Assembly (NCBI GenBank): GCA_030340625.1
Contig: JAOPHQ010006258.1
Coordinates: 327,001-391,000, forward strand
From: Merluccius polli
Lineage: Eukaryota; Chordata; Actinopteri; Gadiformes; Merlucciidae
Direction: 5' to 3'
Length of the DNA stretch: 64,000 bases
Shown here: positions 61,676 to 64,000 of the stretch, one piece after another
How the letters are laid out: each line of letters begins with the position of its first letter
Numbering within the stretch: position 1 is the first letter of the stretch
The notes under the pieces: generated by a model
Database searches by the model: none
Told to the model about the DNA's origin: nothing
What the model saw: the letters and a program-made list of their open reading frames with translations, nothing else
Position numbers and translations under genes: made by a program

Positions 61676-61935
61676 TGTCACATTTTAGATTAGGGACCAC
61701 ATATTCACCATTAACTAGTTGCTTATAAGCATTGGCTCTTTATTAGTCATTATAAAGCACTTATTAATGCATTAACTCAGCACTACTAGGCCATTCACTT
61801 TAATATTAGAGTTGTCCCTCAATAACCTCCTAATTACTGCTTATTGACAGTAAGTAAGGAAGTTGTTGTACATAAATTACGATCTTAGCAACTAGTTAAT
61901 GGTGAATATGTGGTCCCTAATCTAAAGTGTTACCA
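61676..61935. mobile_element. MITE with about 45-bp inverted ends
   Basis: The left end TTTTAGATTAGGGACCACAT... continues ATTCACCATTAACTAGTTGCT and is matched in inverse by AGCAACTAGTTAATGGTGAA...TAATCTAAAGTGTTACC at the right. About 260 bp, no protein. The ends resemble a common teleost interspersed repeat; the superfamily is not determined. Confidence 0.8.
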
Positions 61936-62083
61936 AAATATATATAGATAAATAACAAGATAATAACAAAATAGACTTAAAAAAAAAAAGACTGGTCTCC
62001 AAGCGTGCGTTTGTTAGCATCTAGGGTTTCTTCTTCTCGTCTCCTGCTGATCCTGTTCTGTGTCCATCCCCTGCCTGATGCAG

Positions 62084-62217
62084 TGCTGCGGTTCATCGGG
62101 CCAACGGACAACCTCTACTCCTGCAGCTTCGTGCAGATGTTGGAGGAGCGGCTGGAGAACGCCTTCGACGAGGCCCAGGACAAAGTGCTGGAGACCTACA
62201 GCCGGCTCACCGTGGAG
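62084..62217 (+). CDS. kiaa1549l: KIAA1549L exon 6
   Basis: Encodes LRFIGPTDNLYSCSFVQMLE then ERLENAFDEAQDKVLETYSR and LTVE after completing Val. KIAA1549 has VLQFVPPSVDTGFCNFTQRIEKGLMTALFEVRKHHQGTYNLTVQI here, giving a shared Cys, the amphipathic helix and the Tyr-x-Leu-Thr-Val strand, as in SEA-type folds. Phase 0 at the end. Confidence 0.92.
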
Positions 62218-63152
62218 GTAGGTTTTACTTTAGTTTGATTTGTTCATTTAACGGTGGCCATACGCAACGCAACCATTGGGCCAGAGTTAGGCAGCTAGTT
62301 TACATCTGCTGACCCTGTGCAGGAAGCTATTAAAAACAGCACAGTACAATACAAACAATACAATACAAACAATGAATATACCGCACATACCAGCCTGTAT
62401 CTGAGTCTGGTGAACATTGCACACCGTAAAGATATGCCTAAATGCTTATATCTAATTGGTGTATATAATACACTCATATCCACACTACTATCTATGCTGC
62501 TTGTGTGTTATTATGTGGGCGGGGGGTAATAGTGACTGAGGACTAATGGATAGTGATGATGTTGACCGATGAATAATGAAGTGTCACCTCATTCCGAGGC
62601 GCTCTCATCTCACAACAAAATGCCTGGAACGGGGTGCTTCAAATGTGCATTATTAGCGAGAGATTTTCAGTTACATGGGTTTAGCGGCGAGAGGCAAGAG
62701 AGAGGAAGGGACTTCCGAAAGAGGGATATCTGTCTCTGTTACATAGTCCGGATATTGCTTTGTCAAATATTAACATCCATATTTATTCTCCTTGTCTTTT
62801 TTGTTGTTGTTGTTCCTGTCATGTACTTATTCTTCTTGCTCAGGGTACCGTTAACTAGATGCACCGCACATAGGAAGTAAGAGAACGGAAATTGCTTTGT
62901 GGTAGACCGGGATAACCCGACAATTCATGACCCAGTCTCTCTGCCTAGATATAAAGTGCATTAACCATGGATTAGGCGGTTGGTACCTGCATGTGACCAG
63001 CGTTTTGTCTGCGTAATCGCTGTTCTAGACTACTTTTTGTATGCTCACTTATGCAGCTGCATTGTTTCTTCACAACCTAGAGTCTTTCTGATGTATTTAT
63101 AGTAGCTGTGTTTGTCAGCCATGCAGCCCTTTGTCTCTCTCTCTGTCTCTCC

Positions 63153-63191
<39 letters not shown>

Positions 63192-63778
63192 ACTGTCAAA
63201 GTTCCTTCATGACTGCAGGATATATGCACATATACCATGGCGGTAAACTAGGTCTCGGCAGACCCGACAGACAGACAGATATAGGGGTCATTTATAATTC
63301 ATCTCCTGAAATATTAATGCACGAGGAGAAATGTGATGAGCTTTTCTCGTATTTCATATCATCCACTTTGTAATGGTGACGCAGATGTACTTATATCAAT
63401 AACCGAACATGAGCTTGTTATTTAAATAACAACACCAAGAATGTTTTATTGGTATTACTGGAATTTCAGTGGCGCCATTTGTGCAAATTCTTAGCCGTGG
63501 TTGTCATGCGGAGGGAGACGTCGTACACGTGTGTGTGTGTGTGTGTGTGTGGGCATGTACGTCTACAGCTACATGAGCAACCATAAATAACAGCTTCTTT
63601 ATTGGTATATTTACACCATTCGTATCTTTGTATGTATGTTGTCTATTTGTGTGTGTGTGGTGTGTGTGTGTGTGTGTGTGCGCCTGCGTGCGCATGTGCA
63701 TGTGTCTGCTTGTGTGCGTGCGTGTGCATCTGCTTGTGTGTGTGTGTGTGTGTGTGTGCCCGTGCATCCCTTCTCCAG
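62218..63778 (+). other. 1.6 kb KIAA1549L intron 6
   Basis: Contains a CT run (63137-63187) and GT-rich stretches (63529-63551 and 63647-63758) that reach close to the acceptor TTCTCCAG. No gene is seen in 62218-63130. Confidence 0.75.
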
Positions 63779-63947
63779 ATCCAGAGTGTGGCCCAGATCC
63801 CGGGCTCTCCCTCGGTGGCGGTGGTGTACGTTGTGCGTAACCAGGATGCACTGCTCAACGGGACCATCTCCAGTGGCCTGCTCAACCAGCTGACCGCCGA
63901 GCTGGTGGGGTACTTCCTCTTCTACCCCCCCCTTCTCATTGCAGAGC
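63779..63947 (+). CDS. kiaa1549l: KIAA1549L exon 7
   Basis: Encodes IQSVAQIPGSPSVAVVYVVR, NQDALLNGTISSGLLNQLTA and ELVGYFLFYPPLLIAE. KIAA1549 reads ...PVNIIFAVKSTQGFLNGSEVSELLRNLSVVEFSFYLGYPVLQIAE, so LNG(T/S), the Leu helix and Y-P-x-L-x-IAE align well. Phase 1 before GTAAGT, which fits a following Pro codon as in KIAA1549 (AEP). The rest of the gene lies outside the window. Confidence 0.93.
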
Positions 63948-64000
63948 GTAAGTTTGCCCCCACACACCCGGGATTTTGTCCGAAAAAAAACTAAACTTTT
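63948..64000 (+). other. Start of KIAA1549L intron 7
   Basis: Begins with the consensus donor GTAAGT and is cut by the window edge. Confidence 0.85.

Larger units (their letters stand above)
60419..62083 (+). other. 1.7 kb KIAA1549L intron 5
   Basis: Contains short TG runs (60729-60812), a CTG trinucleotide tract (61229-61280), a repetitive AT-rich part and an inverted-end MITE (61676-61935). No coding content is recognised. Confidence 0.8.

Overview
The window is vertebrate nuclear DNA, almost certainly from a teleost fish. The evidence is spliced genes with GT-AG introns, proteins that read as HIPK3 and KIAA1549L, a very high density of (CA)n/(TG)n and other microsatellites, and several short DNA transposons with teleost-style ends. 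The extreme dinucleotide-repeat load would fit a gadiform (cod-like) fish, but that is a guess.

Two genes lie head to tail on the + strand. HIPK3 (homeodomain-interacting protein kinase 3) runs from the first coding exon (392-1384) through 17 coding exons to a stop at 23116, then an approximately 4 kb 3' UTR with a poly(A) signal at 27112. KIAA1549L (UPF0606 family, single-pass membrane protein with a mucin-like ectodomain) starts at about 27912. It has a 26 kb first intron and seven visible exons, and it leaves the window after 63947. The same gene order is found in human at 11p13, and the paralogous pair HIPK2/KIAA1549 sits at 7q34, so this is an old vertebrate neighbourhood. All exon junctions listed keep the reading frame, with two exceptions. 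The first coding exon of HIPK3 changes frame inside its poorly conserved N-terminal part. KIAA1549L exon 1 has its only suitable ATG out of frame by one base, next to a run of ten G.

The introns carry most of the unusual content. There are at least six hAT-like (8-bp target duplication) elements, two of them with BED-finger transposase fragments. A 2.0 kb element with an 8-bp duplication carries a THAP-like fragment and has landed inside an older repeat. There is one TTAA-flanked element, a 2.0 kb element with roughly 730-bp inverted arms and a MADF-like fragment, two copies of a self-complementary MITE, and very long simple repeats. Several of these repeats touch splice sites: (TG)59 starts inside a 5' splice site, (GT)70 and C31 lie just before 3' splice sites, and CT tracts serve as polypyrimidine tracts.

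I see no RNA genes, CRISPR arrays or bacterial-type systems. Nothing here supports an undescribed defence or metabolic system. The interesting material is transposon structure, repeat-splice-site overlap and two frame anomalies.
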